Assembly (NCBI GenBank): GCA_038212095.1
Contig: JBBQUW010000029.1
Coordinates: 1-35,719, forward strand
Origin: JAICYJ01 sp038212095
GTDB lineage: Bacteria; Actinomycetota; Thermoleophilia; Gaiellales; JAICJC01
Reading direction: 5' to 3'
DNA length: 35,719 nt
Part shown: positions 14,796 to 23,580 of the stretch, one piece after another
How the letters are laid out: every line of letters begins with the position of its first letter
How positions within the stretch are numbered: the first letter of the stretch is position 1
Translations under genes and position numbers: made by a program
Notes under the pieces: generated by a model
What the model was told of the DNA's origin: nothing
The model's input: the letters and a program-made list of their open reading frames with translations, nothing else
The model's database searches: none

Positions 14796-14801
14796 TAAAC
14801 T
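14796..14801 (+). promoter_or_regulatory. Possible -10 hexamer TAAACT for the PfkB kinase
   Basis: It would give a leader of about 64 nt before the ATG at 14872. No clear -35 is seen. It lies next to the divergent minus-strand promoter. Confidence 0.4.
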
Positions 14802-14871
14802 CCGCAGCGCCGATGACGGCGATGTGCGTTCCACGTCATCCTTCCTCGAGCGACGAGAGCCGGGTATCTCA

Positions 14872-15837
14872 ATGATCCTCACCGTGACCGTCAATGCAGC
14901 GGTCGACAAGACGCTGACCGTCGCGAACCTCCAGCTCGGGCATCGACATCGCGCGCAGCAGGGCCTCGTGATGTCGGGCGGCAAGGGCATCAACGTCGCC
15001 CGCGCGCTCAAGCGGTTGGACGAGCCGGTGATCGCCACCGGGCTCGCCGGCGGCCGGGCCGGCGTCCAGATCGTCGACGGCCTGCACTCCGAGGGGATCC
15101 TGAACGACTTCGTCCGCATCGGCGGCGAGTCGCGCACCTCGACCGCCGTGGTCGATCCCACCAGCGGGTTGCAGACCGAGATCAACGAGTACGGCCCCGA
15201 GGTGACTGCGGACGAGATCGCGATCCTGCTCGAGAAGATCCGGTACCTGTCCGGTGCGATCTCGACGGTGGTCTTCGCCGGCAGCCTGCCGCGCAAGGTC
15301 GACTCCTCCTTCTACGCCGACGTGATCCGCGACATGAACCGCCGCAAGGTGCGCACCGTGATCGACGCCGAGGGAGAGCCGCTGCGGCTGGCGCTGGCGG
15401 CCGAGCCGACGCTGGTCTCGCCCAACCAGCGCGAGGCCGAGGCGCTGGTCGGCAATGAGTTCCAGACCGACGAGGACTTCCAGCTCGGGCTCGCGTCGAT
15501 CGCGTCGATGGGCGCGTCCAACGTGCTGGTCACCCTCAAGACCGGCTGCTACGCCCGCCTGGTCGAGGGCAAGAACCGTCCCCACATGTACCGGGCGTGG
15601 ATCCCTCGTATCGAGGCGGTGTCGGCGGTCGGCTCGGGCGACGCGCTGCTGGCCGGCTTCGTCTCGGGGCAGCAGGCCGGCCGCCCGCCCGAGGAGTGCC
15701 TGCGGCTGGCTCTGGCGTGTGGGGCCGCGAATACCCAGACGGTGGGGGCGGGCGTGTTCGACCCCAAGGATGTGCCGCGGTACGCCGCGATGGTCGAGGT
15801 GCAGGAGATCCAGCCCCGCGCCGCCCGCGCGAGCTGA
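14872..15837 (+). CDS. 1-phosphofructokinase family hexose kinase (PfkB)
   Basis: 321 aa. PfkB-family sugar-phosphate kinase of the FruK/LacC branch, starting MILTVTVNAAVDKT as that branch does. The N-terminal glycine motif is SGGKGINVARALKRL (about residues 36-50). The C-terminal ATP-site motif is AVGSGDALLAGFVSG (about 256-270), whose Asp is the catalytic base. It likely phosphorylates fructose-1-phosphate, tagatose-6-phosphate or fructose-6-phosphate with ATP; the sequence alone does not decide. No PTS genes are nearby, so a role in central glycolysis is possible. The ATG at 14872 gives the family N-terminus, while upstream extension translates non-coding DNA. Confidence 0.88.
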   Translation: MILTVTVNAAVDKTLTVANLQLGHRHRAQQGLVMSGGKGINVARALKRLDEPVIATGLAGGRAGVQIVDGLHSEGILNDFVRIGGESRTSTAVVDPTSGLQTEINEYGPEVTADEIAILLEKIRYLSGAISTVVFAGSLPRKVDSSFYADVIRDMNRRKVRTVIDAEGEPLRLALAAEPTLVSPNQREAEALVGNEFQTDEDFQLGLASIASMGASNVLVTLKTGCYARLVEGKNRPHMYRAWIPRIEAVSAVGSGDALLAGFVSGQQAGRPPEECLRLALACGAANTQTVGAGVFDPKDVPRYAAMVEVQEIQPRAARAS

Positions 15838-15880
15838 ATGCGGGGCCGCGGCCACCGGCCGCCGCATCCGGCACCGTTGC

Positions 15881-15886
15881 TAGACT
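15881..15886 (+). promoter_or_regulatory. -10 hexamer TAGACT upstream of guaB3
   Basis: It predicts a transcript start near 15893, about 80 nt before the guaB3 TTG. This differs from the leaderless pattern and leaves room for the leader described next. Confidence 0.5.
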
Positions 15887-15896
15887 TGGTCGAACC

Positions 15897-15986
15897 TTGA
15901 ACGTTCGTCAGCTCACCGCACGATCCTGCGCGCGGCCCTCTGAGGGCCTTGTGCGTTTAAAGGGGGGACTTCCCGTTGGAGATTGA
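15897..15986 (+). other. Possible leader peptide and hairpin before guaB3
   Basis: A TTG at 15897, a few nt from the predicted transcript start, opens a 29-codon frame (MNVRQLTARSCARPSEG...) that ends at TGA 15984-15986, inside guaB3. A hairpin GGCCCT-CTG-AGGGCC lies at 15934-15948. Together these resemble an attenuator or coupling leader, but this is inference. Confidence 0.3.
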
Positions 15987-17136
15987 GATTGGGCGCGGCA
16001 AGAAGGCGCGCCGCGCGTACGGATTCGACGACATCGCGATCGTGCCCAGCAGGCGCACCCGCGATGCCGAGGACGTCGATATTGCCTGGCGGTTGGGGCC
16101 GCACCTGATGGAGCTGCCGCTGCTGGCATCGGCCATGGACGGCGTCGTCTCACCGGCGACGGCGATCGAGCTGGGACGGCTGGGCGGCCTGGCCGTGCTC
16201 AACCTGGAGGGCATCTGGACGCGGTATGAGGACGCCGATGCCCAGCTGGAGCGGATCGCGACTTACGACAAGGCCCAGGCCACCCGCGAGATGCAGAAGA
16301 TCTACGCCGAGCCGGTGCAGCCCGAGCTGATCGCGCAGCGGATCCGCGAGATCAAGCAGGGCGGCGTGCTGGCCGCGGCGTCGCTGACGCCGCAGCGGGT
16401 GCGCGAGTACTGGCAGATCGCGCTGGATGCCGGACTGGACGTGCTGGTGATCCAGGGCACGGTCGTCTCGGCCGAGCACGTCTCCACCGTCGTCGAGCCG
16501 CTCAACCTGAAGGAGTTCATCGCCTCGATCCCGGTGCCGGTGATCGTCGGCGGCTGCGCCTCCTACCAGGCGGCGCTGCACCTGATGCGCACCGGCGCGG
16601 CCGGCATCCTGGTCGGCGTTGGCCCCGGCGCCGCGTGCACCACCCGCGGCGTGCTGGGAGTGGGGGTGCCGCAGGCGACGGCGATCGCCGACGCCGCCGC
16701 CGCCCGCGTCCAGCACCTGCTCGAGACCGGCCAGTACGTGAATGTGATCGCCGATGGCGGCATGCGCACCGGCGGTGACATCTCCAAGGCGATCGCCTGT
16801 GGCGCGGACGCCGTCATGATCGGCTCGCCGCTGGCTCGTGCCAGCGAGGCGCCCGGCCGCGGATACCACTGGGGCATGGCAACGTTCCACGCCAGCCTGC
16901 CGCGGGGCGCGCGCGTCAAGACCGACCAGGTGGGCACCCTGGAGGAGATCGTGATCGGCCCCGCCAACGAGAACGATGGCACCCTGAACCTGATGGGCGC
17001 GCTGCGCACCTCGATGGCGACCACTGGCTACGACACCATCCAGGCCTTCCAGAAGGCCGAGATCATGTTCGCGCCGGCTCTCCAGACCGAGGGCAAGAAG
17101 CTCCAGCGAGAGCAGGCGATCGGGATGAGCCGTTGA
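15976..17136 (+). CDS. guaB3: GuaB3-type IMP dehydrogenase family protein
   Basis: 386 aa, shorter than classical GuaB (about 490) because the two CBS regulatory domains are absent. The catalytic loop GVGPGAACTTRGVLGVGVPQ holds C221, the Cys that attacks IMP. ADGGMRTGGDISKAIACGADAVMIG (about 256-280) is the phosphate-binding region. It should oxidise IMP to XMP with NAD for GMP synthesis; GuaB3 proteins were long of uncertain activity, so this is family-based. The start TTG at 15976 is preceded by a G-rich stretch (15961-15967) at Shine-Dalgarno distance. It overlaps guaA by 4 bp (TTGA). No separate classical guaB is in the window. Confidence 0.88.
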   Translation: MEIEIGRGKKARRAYGFDDIAIVPSRRTRDAEDVDIAWRLGPHLMELPLLASAMDGVVSPATAIELGRLGGLAVLNLEGIWTRYEDADAQLERIATYDKAQATREMQKIYAEPVQPELIAQRIREIKQGGVLAAASLTPQRVREYWQIALDAGLDVLVIQGTVVSAEHVSTVVEPLNLKEFIASIPVPVIVGGCASYQAALHLMRTGAAGILVGVGPGAACTTRGVLGVGVPQATAIADAAAARVQHLLETGQYVNVIADGGMRTGGDISKAIACGADAVMIGSPLARASEAPGRGYHWGMATFHASLPRGARVKTDQVGTLEEIVIGPANENDGTLNLMGALRTSMATTGYDTIQAFQKAEIMFAPALQTEGKKLQREQAIGMSR

Positions 17137-18716
17137 GCAGAAGCGATCCCCAGGCCGGCGATGCGGGAGCGGGCGTGACCGGAGCGCCCGTCACCCACCG
17201 GCCGGTGCTGGTGATCGACTTCGGTGCGCAGTATGCCCAGCTGATCGCTCGTCGCGTACGCGAGAGCCGGGTGTACTCCGAGATCGTGCCTCACGACATG
17301 CCGGTGGCCGAGATCGCGTCTCGCGACCCGATCGGCATCATCCTGTCCGGCGGGCCGGCGTCGATTTACGAGGCGGGCGCGCCGGCGGTCGACCCGGGCC
17401 TGTTCGAGCTGGGCGTGCCGGTGCTGGGCATCTGTTACGGCATGCAGGCGATGGCCGCCGCGCTGGGAGGCGAGGTGGCGAACACGGGGCTGGGTGAGTT
17501 CGGCAAGACGCCGGTCAGCCTGGCCGACGGCAGCCTGCTGTTCGGGCCGGCCGACCAGTCGTGCTGGATGAGTCACAGAGACAGCGTGGTGCGGGTGCCG
17601 GCCGGCTTCCTCGTCACCGCCTCGACCGAGATCACCCCGATCGCCGCCATGGAGGATCGCGAGCGTGGCTTCTTCGCCGTCCAGTTCCATCCCGAGGTGC
17701 TGCACACGCCGCGCGGCAGCGAGATGCTGGGCCAGTTCGTGCTCGAGGCCTGCCAGGCTCCACCCACCTGGACTGCGCTCCAGTTCATCGAGGAGCAAGT
17801 GGAGCGGATCCGCGAGCAGGTCGGTGACGAGCAGGTGATCTGTGCCCTGTCAGGTGGCGTCGATTCGGCGGTTGCGGCGCTGCTGGTGCATCGGGCTGTC
17901 GGCGATCAGCTGACCTGCGTGTTCGTGGACCATGGCCTGCTGCGTAAGGACGAGGCCCGGAACGTGGTCGAAGCGTTCGAGGAGCACTTCCGCGTGCCGC
18001 TGGTACACGTCGATGCGGCCGATCGCTTCCTCACTCGCCTGGCGGGCGTGACCGATCCCGAGACCAAGCGGCGGATCATCGGCGAGGAGTTCATCCGCCT
18101 GTTCGAGGACGAGGCGGCCAAGCTGGGCGAGGTCAACTACCTGGTGCAGGGAACGCTGTACTCCGACGTGATCGAGTCCGGCAGCCGCACGGCGGCCAAG
18201 ATCAAATCGCACCACAACGTCGGCGGCCTGCCGGAGGACATGGAGTTCGACCTGGTCGAGCCGCTGCGGCTGATCTTCAAGGACGAGGTGCGGCGGGTGG
18301 GCGAGGAGCTCGGGCTGCCGGAACGGATGGTGTGGCGACAGCCCTTCCCGGGGCCGGGACTGGCGATCCGCATCATCGGCGACGTCACCTCGGAGCGTCT
18401 GGACATCCTTCGCGACGCCGACGCCGTGCTGCTGGAGGAGATTCGCAAGGCGGGCCTGTACCACGAGCTGTGGCAGACCTTCGCGATCCTGCCGGCGATT
18501 CGCAGCGTCGGCGTGCAGGGCGACTCCCGCACATACGCCTACCCGATCATCATCCGCGCGGTCAGCTCGGAAGATGCGATGACGGCCGACTGGGCGCGGC
18601 TGCCCTACGACCTGCTGGAGCGGATCTCGAGTCGCATCATCAACGAGATCCCGGGAGTGAATCGGGTGGCGCTGGACATCTCCAGCAAGCCGCCCAGCAC
18701 GATCGAGTGGGAGTGA
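17133..18716 (+). CDS. guaA: GMP synthase (glutamine-hydrolysing)
   Basis: 527 aa, full length. The N-terminal class I GATase domain has GICYGMQ (C101) and FHPEV (H186, E188). The ATP-pyrophosphatase domain has the SGGVDS loop at residues 240-245, and the C-terminal dimerisation domain ends SSKPPSTIEWE, the invariant GuaA terminus. It converts XMP to GMP with glutamine and ATP, the step after GuaB3. The TTG start at 17133 overlaps the guaB3 stop, so the two are coupled. The first 20 residues are poorly conserved, and a later GTG at 17175 is a possible alternative start. Confidence 0.96.
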   Translation: MSRSDPQAGDAGAGVTGAPVTHRPVLVIDFGAQYAQLIARRVRESRVYSEIVPHDMPVAEIASRDPIGIILSGGPASIYEAGAPAVDPGLFELGVPVLGICYGMQAMAAALGGEVANTGLGEFGKTPVSLADGSLLFGPADQSCWMSHRDSVVRVPAGFLVTASTEITPIAAMEDRERGFFAVQFHPEVLHTPRGSEMLGQFVLEACQAPPTWTALQFIEEQVERIREQVGDEQVICALSGGVDSAVAALLVHRAVGDQLTCVFVDHGLLRKDEARNVVEAFEEHFRVPLVHVDAADRFLTRLAGVTDPETKRRIIGEEFIRLFEDEAAKLGEVNYLVQGTLYSDVIESGSRTAAKIKSHHNVGGLPEDMEFDLVEPLRLIFKDEVRRVGEELGLPERMVWRQPFPGPGLAIRIIGDVTSERLDILRDADAVLLEEIRKAGLYHELWQTFAILPAIRSVGVQGDSRTYAYPIIIRAVSSEDAMTADWARLPYDLLERISSRIINEIPGVNRVALDISSKPPSTIEWE

Positions 18717-18759
18717 GCGAGGGCGCCGCCCCCGCCGCCTGGCGCTCCCAGCGACCGGG

Positions 18760-18957
18760 ATGATGCGGATCGGCATCCTGGTGGCGCTGATCATGCTCGC
18801 GCTGCTGGCCGGCGCCGGGGTGCGCTCGCCGGTGGCGGCTCCCGCCGCCGGCTCGGCGTTGCGGATCACGTTCAGCCTCCATTCGGGGCCTGGTGCGGTA
18901 TGGACCTGCCTGCGCGGCCGGCGTCGCTGCCGCCACATGCTGATCCGCCAGCCGTGA
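18760..18957 (+). CDS. Tiny predicted secreted or membrane peptide
   Basis: 65 aa. An N-terminal hydrophobic stretch (MRIGILVALIMLALLAGAGV) looks like a signal peptide or anchor, followed by about 35 residues with two Cys (TCLRGRRRCRH) and a basic end. Codon third positions are G/C-rich, in line with real genes. It lies 43 bp after guaA and ends 9 bp before the end of the convergent sedolisin gene. No family was recognised; a small secreted peptide is the most that can be said. Confidence 0.45.
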   Translation: MMRIGILVALIMLALLAGAGVRSPVAAPAAGSALRITFSLHSGPGAVWTCLRGRRRCRHMLIRQP

Positions 18958-18966
18958 TCCGGCTGG

Positions 18967-21282
18967 TTAGACGACCGAGACGAGGCGCACGGGCGACACA
19001 GCGGTCATCCATGCCCTCGTCGCGCCGCCGAGATAGCGCCAGCGCAGGTACAGCGGACCCGCCGTCGCCGCCGAGACGCGCACGCTGTAGCTGCCGTTCG
19101 CGGCCACCCCGACCAGCTTCAACGTCCGCCAGGCGCCGCCGGCCGAGCGCTTCGCCTGCAGCTCCAGCTTGACCCCGTGCATGTTCGGCGTCGACGTGCC
19201 GTGGAACGTGAACGCCGTCCCCCTCGCGACCCGGCTCGTGCTGGCGGCCGATCCCAGGTGCGGAATCACGTCGATCGCGTGCCCCGCGGCCGCGCTCGGC
19301 TGCTGCTGATCCGATCCCGGGAAGTTCACCGACCACTTCAGATTGCGGCGAAGCGCCTTTGACAACGTCAGCGACCAGTGGCCGTTGATGTCGGTCTTGG
19401 CGGTGTAGACGTACAGCGATGGCCCCTCGGCCAGCTGGATGTAGACCCGCCGGTTCGTGATCGGCAGCGCGGTCGTGATGTCCTGCAGCTGGCCGCTGAA
19501 CGTGACCGACCGGCCGTAGACGATCGTCTTTGCCGCCAGCGGCGTGCTGATCGTGATCTGGGTTACGTCCTGGCTGACAGCGCCCGGCGTGTAGGCCGCC
19601 AGCGCCGTCGCCAGCGCCATCGCGTCCGGCGAGCCGAGGCCGGTTGTCAGGTCGTAGCCGGCGGACGCCGGGTACAGCCCCGAGCCGGCGATGCTGTTGT
19701 TGCCCGTGGTGACGTCGAAGAACGAGCTCGGCGTTGAGTACAGGAAGGGGTTGGCAAATCCCATCCTCTGCCCGCCGTTGGCCAGCGAATAGGTGTTGGC
19801 GTCGGCGGCGATCGCGGCCATCAGGGGCGCGGCGCCGCTGGTGCCGCCGACCTCGAACCACGACCTGGTGGTGGCGCAGCTGCCGGTTGACTTCAGCGAG
19901 CAGTACATGATGTAGCCCGTGTCCGGGGCGGCATCGAGCGCGACGTCCGGCACCTCGCGGCAGGAGCCGGTGGAGCTGCCGCACTTGGCGCCGGTGTCGT
20001 AGATCGCAACCTGGTTGCCGACCTGGTAGGCCGGCTGTGGCCACAGGGCCGAGACGCCGCCGCCGCCGAACTTCCAGGCGGCGCTCGTGTTGACGTTGGC
20101 CGACGGCATGCGCGTACCGCCGACGCCGGTCGCGAACGGCTGCGACGCGGGATCGTCGGTGATCAGCGCCTTGTATGTGCTGAGCGACGCGCAGTCGCTC
20201 GAGCCACTGTCGCCGGAGGCGGCGAAGAACGAGACGTGGCTGGCCGCCAGCAACGCCAACTGGTTCGATTCCGCCTCCATCAGCGAGGGCGGCAGGAAGG
20301 CCTCACACAGCCCCCAGCTGTCGCTGACCACGGTCACGCCGTCCGTTCGCATCCGCTCCAGCATCGGCAGGATCTGCGCCACGCTGTTGGGCGCGGCATA
20401 CACCCTCACGTTCGCCTGGGGCGCGTTCGAGACCGCGACCTCGATGTCGAGCTCGGCCTCGATCGCGGCAGACAGCGTGTTCGATCCGCCGTTGATCGCG
20501 ACGTTCTGTACCGAGTTGCCAAGCGAGTAGCACGAGCGGTAGGTGCTGATGTCGGTGGCCCTGTAATTAGTGAACTCGACCAGGCCGATCGTCTCGCCGG
20601 TGCCGTCACCGCCGGCCGCGATCAAGGGCGCGTGGTTGTAGGCCGTCGCGAGGTCGGCAGGCTGGTAGCCGCCGAACAGGTTCTGGAAGTTGCCCGGCCC
20701 CGAGCAGGAGGCCGTCACCACGGCCGGCTGCGGGCTGATCACGGTGTGGCGCTGCAGCTGCAGCGCGGTGTCCATTCCCGAGACGTCCTGCACCAGCGGC
20801 GCCAGCCCGGCCGGCAGGCGCACGGCGCCGTCGGGCGCGCGGAATACCTTGCCGCTGGGCGCGCGGTAGCTGGACAGGCCGATGCCGAACGCGCGCCGCG
20901 CCGCTGCTGCCGTGCCCTCGAAGCTCAGCGTCAGCATCCCCGCCGAGGTCAGCCGCCAGCCTTGGGCCTGCATGTAGTGCGTGACCGCGGCGACGTTGCC
21001 CGGCGTCGGTGCGAACGTGTTCCGCAGCTCGGCCCTGGTCATCGACCCGCTGCTTGCTGCGCGCGCCAGCAGTCCGCCGTTGCGGGGCCGCAGCGAGAGG
21101 ACGACGCTGACCGGCGTCGCGTCAGACGTCGTCGCCAGGCGCACCGAGTGGCTGACCAGCGGTAGCCCGGTGCCGGACAGCACGCGCGTCGCCGGTACCG
21201 TGGCGGCGTTGCCCGCCGAGGCGGTGACCAGCGTGATCAGCAGCGTGAGCGCGGCCGGCGCACGCAGGAGGGAGAAGCGCAT
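18967..21282 (-). CDS. Secreted sedolisin (S53) serine protease with pro-domain and C-terminal beta domains
   Basis: 771 aa. Residues 1-26 form a signal peptide. About 40-180 form a pro-kumamolisin activation domain, and about 190-565 the catalytic domain. The catalytic set is complete: E275 and D279 in EAELDIE, D358 in AASGDSG (oxyanion hole) and S482 in GGTSGAAP. The calcium site is suggested by FFDVTTG (D523) and GYDLTTGLGSP (D544). The last 200 residues look like two beta-sandwich domains, possibly for surface or substrate binding. Sedolisins are acid-active endopeptidases, so it probably degrades external proteins at low pH. The ATG at 21282 is used because the signal peptide begins there; a GTG or ATG 14 codons upstream is less natural. 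Confidence 0.92.
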   Translation of the reverse strand: MRFSLLRAPAALTLLITLVTASAGNAATVPATRVLSGTGLPLVSHSVRLATTSDATPVSVVLSLRPRNGGLLARAASSGSMTRAELRNTFAPTPGNVAAVTHYMQAQGWRLTSAGMLTLSFEGTAAAARRAFGIGLSSYRAPSGKVFRAPDGAVRLPAGLAPLVQDVSGMDTALQLQRHTVISPQPAVVTASCSGPGNFQNLFGGYQPADLATAYNHAPLIAAGGDGTGETIGLVEFTNYRATDISTYRSCYSLGNSVQNVAINGGSNTLSAAIEAELDIEVAVSNAPQANVRVYAAPNSVAQILPMLERMRTDGVTVVSDSWGLCEAFLPPSLMEAESNQLALLAASHVSFFAASGDSGSSDCASLSTYKALITDDPASQPFATGVGGTRMPSANVNTSAAWKFGGGGVSALWPQPAYQVGNQVAIYDTGAKCGSSTGSCREVPDVALDAAPDTGYIMYCSLKSTGSCATTRSWFEVGGTSGAAPLMAAIAADANTYSLANGGQRMGFANPFLYSTPSSFFDVTTGNNSIAGSGLYPASAGYDLTTGLGSPDAMALATALAAYTPGAVSQDVTQITISTPLAAKTIVYGRSVTFSGQLQDITTALPITNRRVYIQLAEGPSLYVYTAKTDINGHWSLTLSKALRRNLKWSVNFPGSDQQQPSAAAGHAIDVIPHLGSAASTSRVARGTAFTFHGTSTPNMHGVKLELQAKRSAGGAWRTLKLVGVAANGSYSVRVSAATAGPLYLRWRYLGGATRAWMTAVSPVRLVSVV

Positions 21283-21340
21283 CCACCCATTGTTGCCGCA
21301 AACGAGCTGGATTTCCACCCCCACAACCGCCCTAGACCGC

Positions 21341-21354
21341 CTGAGCGGGCTCAG
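21341..21354. terminator. Short inverted repeat CTGAGC-GG-GCTCAG at the end of the broken secreted-protein gene
   Basis: The 6-bp arms overlap the stop codon of the minus-strand gene. The loop is short and there is no U-tract, so this is a weak terminator candidate. Confidence 0.25.
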
Positions 21355-22743
21355 CCGTACGCATTCGGCGACAGCCGGAACGTGTAGACGGCCGGTCGCG
21401 AGTCCTTGTTGCCACCCGAATCAACAGCGCGTGCGCGCACGGTGTAGGTGTGGCCCGGTGTGAGGTGGTAGAGCGCGAACGAGGTACCGCCATTCGCCCA
21501 GTGCCACGGCCCGCCGCCGACGCGGTACTGGAATCGAAGGCCGGTGAAGGGGCTGGCCGGGTCTGCGTCTGTGGCCGCCATCGAGAGCGAGACGGTGGCA
21601 AACGGGCTGGGGCTGGGCGGCTTGGATGTGAAGTGCGTGTGGCTGGGAGGGATCCGGTTCATCGCCCACCACAGGGCACGCGTCACCAGTGCCCGGCCTG
21701 CGGGCTGACCGCTGGGTCAAACCCGCCGCCCGTCACGGCGTTCGACCAGGGGTTGAAGCCGAGGTCGACCACCCGCCCAGGCTGGTCGCCGGTGTCCCAG
21801 TGGATCGCCAGCAGCGACTGGCCGCCGCTGTAGCCCGACCCGGGCTGGGGCTGAAGCCGCGCCAGCACCGACTCGTCCCAGGAGCGCTGGGTCGCCTGGC
21901 TGCCGGAGCCGGCGCCGAGCACCGTCAGGCCGGTGAGGTACCTGGTGAGAAAGTGCGGCTGCACCGAGCTGGCCTGCAGCGTGCCGCCGATGATGGTGGG
22001 CGGATCTGCGTCGCCGAGCGGACTCCAGTTGGTCGCCCAGATGCCGGTCGGGGCGCCGATCGCGCTCAGCGACGTCCACGCTCCGTTGGTCGTCCAGTGT
22101 GTCTGGCCGCCCAGCACGATGCCATGTCCGGCCGCGGCGAACTTGGCCAGTGCTCCGCCGGCCGCGAGCTGTCCACTGACGTCCTGGTCGGTCACCACCA
22201 GCGCCGCCTGGTATCCGGTCAGGTCGCTGCTGGACAGCGGCCGGCCGGTGGCGGCCGAGATATCCACCAGATCGACGGGATGCGGCACGCGAACAGGTTG
22301 GCCCGGTCGAGCCGACGGACGATCTCGTCGACGGCGTCGGGAGCCAGCGCGGTGATGACCTTCACCTTCAGCCTGGGATGGGCGGGCGCGCCCCGGGTCG
22401 TCCAGCTGACTGTGTCGAAGGTCGAGTCGTTGAGCGTGATCGATGCCACGTAGCCGCTGCCGTAGGCCAGCGTCCCGTCGGCCTGGAGCGTGATCGTCGT
22501 GGTGCCGGAACCGGTCACGGTTACCGGCACCTCCGCGCTGCTGCCGGCGCGGTGGAACGAGACCTGGGTGGATGGGGCGGTCAGCGACACCGGCGCGGCG
22601 TACGCGAACACGACCTGTGGCCGGTAGCGGTCAGCGTTGGCGGTGACCGAGACCAGTGTCGAGGAGCCGCTTGCCAGCGCAGCCGGGGCCGGCGCCACCA
22701 GTGCGAGGATCACCGCGAGCAGCAGATGGATCCGGCGATACAT
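21351..22743 (-). pseudogene. Secreted Ig/ThuA-like/fibronectin-like protein, broken by two frameshifts
   Basis: Three reading frames follow one another as parts of one protein. Segment 1 starts at ATG 22743 with a signal peptide (IHLLLAVILALVAPAPAALA) and a beta domain, and runs on to LKVKVITALAP. Segment 2 (22288-21683) continues with VDLVDISAATG, then a GATase/ThuA-like fold (GYQAALVVTDQD, GHGIVLGGQTHW). Segment 3 (21686-21351) has a fibronectin-III-like end (LTPGHTYTVRARAVDSGGN). Each junction needs a one-base loss in the same direction: one near 22285-22300 and one at 21683-21688, where stop and GTG overlap. The joined protein would be about 464 aa. It may be a real pseudogene, a sequencing or assembly error, or less likely coupled ORFs. 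It follows the ABC exporter genes. Confidence 0.7.
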
Positions 22744-22803
22744 GCTGTGGTCTGTATCGGACTTGCAACAAATGCCCTTTACCCCGTAATCGGCGGCCCG
22801 CGG

Positions 22804-23580
22804 TTACCTGCCGGCGCCGGTCGCCACTCGCCGCCGCAGCGCAATCAGGCATAGCGGCACGGTCAGGCATGCGACGATGCCGATGCCGCCCATCCCGCGC
22901 AGCACCTGATCCGTCGACCAGCCGCTGGTGATCAGGTGGCGCATCGCCTCGGTGACCAGCGTCGCCGGGTTGTGGTCGGCGATGGTGCGCATCCAGGAGG
23001 CCATCTGATCGCGCGGCACGGTGGCGCTGGACAGGAACACGAACGGGAAACCGAACAGGAACGCGGCCTGGGTGGCGTCGGTGTTGCCGGTGAACATCGC
23101 TATCGAGAGCGAGAGCCCGGCGTACGCCAGCGTCCACAGCGCCATCAACAGTACGATCGCGACGAACCCGCCTGGCCCTGCTGCCAGGCCGCTGCCGGCG
23201 ATCAGGCCGACGGTGAGCACGATCGTGGCCTGGATCGAGGCCCGTGTGGCGTCGGCCGACAGCCGGCCGAGCACGATCGAGATGCGGGGGATCGGGGCCA
23301 GCAGCAGCTTGTCGAAGTAGCCCGAGGCGATGTCGCGCACCACCGCCATGCCGCTGCCGGTGGCGCCGTTGGTGACCGACAGCATGATCGCGGTGGGGAC
23401 GAAGAACGAGACGTAGTTGCCGTTCGAGAAGCGGGCGCCGAGTTGGGACAGCGCACCCACGTTCACCGCCAGCAGGAACATCGGGATGATCAGGCTGGGC
23501 AGGAAGCCGAGCGGTACCCGCACGATGTTGCGAAAGCCGCGCCGGCCGAGCTCGAACGCCGCCACCATCGTGCGGCTCAC
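22804..23580 (-). CDS. ABC-2 type transporter permease (DrrB-like)
   Basis: 258 aa with six hydrophobic segments in the ABC-2 arrangement. Features of the DrrB group are the PLGFLPSLIIPMFLL first helix, ASGYFDKLLLAPIPR after helix two, and the FPFVFLSSATVPRDQMASWMR segment before the last helices. It forms the membrane channel partner of the ATPase encoded just upstream and overlaps it by 4 bp (ATGA). The pair probably exports a drug, lipid or glycolipid out of the cell; the substrate is not indicated by neighbours. Confidence 0.88.
   Translation of the reverse strand: MSRTMVAAFELGRRGFRNIVRVPLGFLPSLIIPMFLLAVNVGALSQLGARFSNGNYVSFFVPTAIMLSVTNGATGSGMAVVRDIASGYFDKLLLAPIPRISIVLGRLSADATRASIQATIVLTVGLIAGSGLAAGPGGFVAIVLLMALWTLAYAGLSLSIAMFTGNTDATQAAFLFGFPFVFLSSATVPRDQMASWMRTIADHNPATLVTEAMRHLITSGWSTDQVLRGMGGIGIVACLTVPLCLIALRRRVATGAGR

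Noticed and set aside
18717..18759. Terminator hairpin after guaA
   Set aside because: The best stem has about five contiguous pairs with mismatches; not convincing.
17850..18938. 362-codon minus-strand open frame opposite guaA
   Set aside because: Antisense shadow of a full-length guaA with no recognisable motif.
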